Positions 38,612 to 41,030 of a stretch of DNA of 41,030 nucleotides are shown in pieces. How positions within the stretch are numbered: position 1 is the first letter of the stretch; every line of letters begins with the position of its first letter. The stretch is from Akkermansia sp. (GTDB lineage: Bacteria; Verrucomicrobiota; Verrucomicrobiia; Verrucomicrobiales; Akkermansiaceae), in NCBI GenBank assembly GCA_017555205.1, contig JAFZGW010000016.1:1-41030 (forward strand). Direction: 5' to 3'. The notes under the pieces were generated by a model. It saw only the letters and a list, made by a program, of their open reading frames with translations, was not told where the DNA came from and made no database searches. A program made the position numbers and the translations under genes.

Positions 38612-40816
38612 TTAACCTTCATAGAGCTCCTTAATTCGCTTAATGAGAGCGAATGCATGGCTGACCATGGCTCGGGTCTCATTCAGCAGAGTCAGGTAGA
38701 GAATGCCGTTACGCATGTCTGTTTCATTCTCAGCACTGTGCATGAGGTGACGTGTAATGCAGTCGGCAAAGTCATCGCTGAGCTGATCGGTGGTGTCGAG
38801 CATTGAGGTAATACCCGAGTAGTTACCGGCTTTCAGCATGTCAATGAGGTTGGGGTAGAAACGTCCGATTTTTTCCGTCAGGGTCAGCAAGTCTGTAGCC
38901 TGCTCTTTGTTAAGCCCTGCATGGAAGTTGTCGATGTGGTTATAACTGGCTTTTACCAAGGTCATCAGGCGCTCGCAGGTCGTGAGCGAAATCTCCGTGA
39001 TTCGGAAGATTAACTGACCGCGGTCTGCCAGTTCTGCCCGTATAGTCGGCAAGGTGGGCAGAACTTCGTTTTCCTTGATAACCTCGAGGTCTCGGTGGAT
39101 GGAGCGAGCCTTCTTGCGCAGGCGCTTCAAGTCGTCGAGCTCTTCCTCCAGCAGTGCCTTTACCGTAGCTTTGTGAATGCCAACCATGCGACCCAAGCGA
39201 CCGGCGGCTGCTGCGGCGAACTCGTGCACCGAGGCATCATTGTTCATGTCAATCAGGCGAATCTCCTGCTTGTCGTCGCGAGTGAAGAAGGTGGATTTAA
39301 TGAGCAGCACCCCGGCGATTACCAGCATGGCAATCATACCCCATGTGCCGCCGTAGGCCATAATCAGTGCCACGACCAGTGCAGCCAAACAGGCAGCTAC
39401 ACCCGTGAGCAACCAACCGGCAATCACGGTAAGCACACCGGTAATGCGGTATACTGCACTATCTCGTCCCCATGCTCGGTCGGCAAGTGAAGTACCCATC
39501 GATACCATGAATATCACATACGTGGTCGAGAGCGGCAGTCCAAGGTCGGTGCCAACTGAAATAAGAAGCGCAGCCAAGGTCAGGTTGACAGAGGCGCGAA
39601 TCATGTCGTAGTTCGCACCGGTTTCTTCCTCCGGAGTAAGGGGGATAAAGCGGCTGCCTACAAAATCAGCAATCGGTTTGGGGGTGATGCGAGTGATGAA
39701 GCGTGAGGTGTTGATAGCTGCGCGCACTATGATGCGAGCCGGTTGGCTGGAGCCAAAACGCTCTTTGCCCGTGTTGGAAGAGGAGAGCTTGAGCTCCGTC
39801 TCGGTCACTTTGCGTGCTTTCTTGGAGAGGAACAGGGCTGCTACCATGATGGTACCCGCTGCCAGAAGGTAAAAGGTACTGGCGGCTGCTCCGTCACCAG
39901 CGAGGATTTCGCCCATCTTGAGCGTCTCTACATTACCGGCGTTAACAGCGGAATTGAAGATGGCATCCTTGGAAGCCATAAAAACACCGATGAAGTTTAC
40001 CATGTCATTGCCGGCAAACGCCAGAGCAAGTGAGCCGGTGCCTGCAAGAACAGCTACTCGCAGGGTATTTACCTTGCATACATGCTGAAGTAGAGCCGAA
40101 ATCAGTACCCAGCACACGCCGGCTACTGCCATGATGGGGCCGGTAAGCCCTTGGTCTACCAGAAGTTGGATATCTTCTTTGAAGATACTGCCTTTCAGGC
40201 CTTTGAAGATGATGAAATAGCTAATGGCGGTGAAGGCCAAGCCACACCACAGCGGGCCGATATAGTTGTAAATTTTCTTAAAGCGGAAGCTGAAGATAAG
40301 GCGCGATATCCACATGACTATCGCACCGACGGTGAAGGCTATGGCCACCGAGGCGAAGATGGCAATTACCATCTTAAAGCAGCGCTCTTCGTTGATGTAA
40401 TCGGCAAGCGGGCATGTCAGGAACTCGCCGCTGGTATACACCGCCATACCGATTGCGGCACCTAACAGGGAGAATACCAGCGATACCGTGGTTGAGGTCG
40501 GCAACCCTAAGGTGTTGAAGGTATCCAGCAAGATGATGTTGCCCACCATTACGGCCAAGTAGAGCACCATCACCTCATGGAAGGTGAACATCTCCGGTTG
40601 CATCACGCCGTTGCGTGCCACACTCATCATACCGCTGGAGAAACAGGCTCCCAGCAGCACACCAATGGCAGCTACGGCTACGGCCTGATTGTACGTGCCG
40701 GCTCTGCAACCAATGGAGGAGTTGAGGAAGTTACAGGCATCGTTGCTCACACCCACTATCAGTGCAAACACAGATAACAGTGCCAGCATGCCGAAGATTA
40801 CATAGTAGATTTCCAT
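38612..40816 (-). CDS. PiT-family inorganic phosphate transporter fused to a PhoU-like domain
   Basis: The protein imports phosphate with a cation. It has 734 residues. The first 500 hold about 12 membrane segments in two repeats, each with the PiT signature: GVSNDACNFLNSSIGCRAGT near 22-41 and AGNDMVNFIGV in the second half, near residue 267. Residues 515-734 are a soluble helical bundle like PhoU/DUF47, which in other bacteria is encoded separately and gates PiT transport. The fusion puts the regulator on the transporter. A TTGACA at 40853-40858 on the minus strand may be its -35 box, with a weak -10. It has its own terminator. Confidence 0.9.
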   Translation of the reverse strand: MEIYYVIFGMLALLSVFALIVGVSNDACNFLNSSIGCRAGTYNQAVAVAAIGVLLGACFSSGMMSVARNGVMQPEMFTFHEVMVLYLAVMVGNIILLDTFNTLGLPTSTTVSLVFSLLGAAIGMAVYTSGEFLTCPLADYINEERCFKMVIAIFASVAIAFTVGAIVMWISRLIFSFRFKKIYNYIGPLWCGLAFTAISYFIIFKGLKGSIFKEDIQLLVDQGLTGPIMAVAGVCWVLISALLQHVCKVNTLRVAVLAGTGSLALAFAGNDMVNFIGVFMASKDAIFNSAVNAGNVETLKMGEILAGDGAAASTFYLLAAGTIMVAALFLSKKARKVTETELKLSSSNTGKERFGSSQPARIIVRAAINTSRFITRITPKPIADFVGSRFIPLTPEEETGANYDMIRASVNLTLAALLISVGTDLGLPLSTTYVIFMVSMGTSLADRAWGRDSAVYRITGVLTVIAGWLLTGVAACLAALVVALIMAYGGTWGMIAMLVIAGVLLIKSTFFTRDDKQEIRLIDMNNDASVHEFAAAAAGRLGRMVGIHKATVKALLEEELDDLKRLRKKARSIHRDLEVIKENEVLPTLPTIRAELADRGQLIFRITEISLTTCERLMTLVKASYNHIDNFHAGLNKEQATDLLTLTEKIGRFYPNLIDMLKAGNYSGITSMLDTTDQLSDDFADCITRHLMHSAENETDMRNGILYLTLLNETRAMVSHAFALIKRIKELYEG

Positions 40817-41030
40817 AATATATACCGCTTTCCTATCACGTCAGTGTCTTTATGTCAAGAAAAATATTTTTCGCAAACCGGGGCATTATCACATGTGTCC
40901 CAAAGATTTTTTCTGAGAGACGCAAGTGCCGATAAATCCTAGGCTTTCCGGATAGAGGCTTTTTCGAAGCCCCCCCTGTACTCAGATTTGAGCAATTTTC
41001 GGTGGAGAATGCGCCTTATCTACCTGCTGA
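40817..41030. other. Upstream region of the phosphate transporter, to the window edge
   Basis: It contains a likely -35 box (TTGACA, minus, 40853-40858), a perfect AT palindrome AAAAATATTTTT near 40860-40871 and a weak GGCTT/AAGCC hairpin at 40957-40971. I see no gene. Confidence 0.4.

Overview
The window looks like a chromosomal segment from a gut-type Verrucomicrobiota, most like Akkermansia or a close relative. This is inferred from gene content: a complete L-fucose catabolic operon beside a secreted GH95 fucosidase, long lipoproteins, and PiT-PhoU and SufT genes typical of this group. There is no 16S gene here, so the placement is not proven. Most genes lie on the minus strand.

Region 1 (about 1-9648) is accessory DNA. 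It runs from beyond the left edge to the 3' end of an initiator tRNA-fMet gene (9649-9722). It holds a tyrosine integrase next to the tRNA, a HipB/HipA toxin-antitoxin pair with a clear operator, a YubB/Api92-like small protein, a winged-helix protein and several genes I cannot assign. A 1.4 kb gene-free stretch (5102-6502) is packed with palindromes: exact 13-bp iterons, a 57-nt AT-rich hairpin, three copies of a 34-nt hairpin and a pair of 34-bp inverted repeats. I read region 1 as one end of an integrative element inserted at tRNA-fMet; the other end is outside the window.

Region 2 (9649-20940) is chromosomal. It has the tRNA with a strong promoter and terminator, a Sel1 lipoprotein overlapping a family-4-like uracil-DNA glycosylase, an M28 peptidase lipoprotein, and an ABC exporter pair. 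Next comes a tight five-gene minus-strand operon read from one strong promoter: FHA-like/zinc-ribbon/P-loop GTPase, a GAP1-like membrane protein, a membrane-anchored coiled-coil protein, a metallophosphoesterase and a phosphopantetheinyl transferase. This operon is the best candidate for an undescribed system.

Region 3 (20941-26673) is housekeeping: pgk, a LOG-family nucleotide hydrolase, an HU protein, pdxJ and purH, each with visible hairpin terminators.

Region 4 (26696-35009) is the fucose locus. The fucP-fucI-fucK-fucA operon (minus) diverges from a secreted GH95 alpha-L-fucosidase (plus). The enzyme would release fucose from mucin or milk glycans outside the cytoplasm, FucP imports it, and FucI, FucK and FucA convert it to DHAP and L-lactaldehyde. 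No fucU or fucO is present.

Region 5 (35010-41030) holds a tail-anchored FHA-like protein, a shortened uvrC, a small unknown gene, a SufT-like gene and a PiT phosphate transporter fused to a PhoU-like domain.

Across the window several genes have a promoter whose -10 box ends 6-8 nt before the ATG, which predicts leaderless mRNAs.
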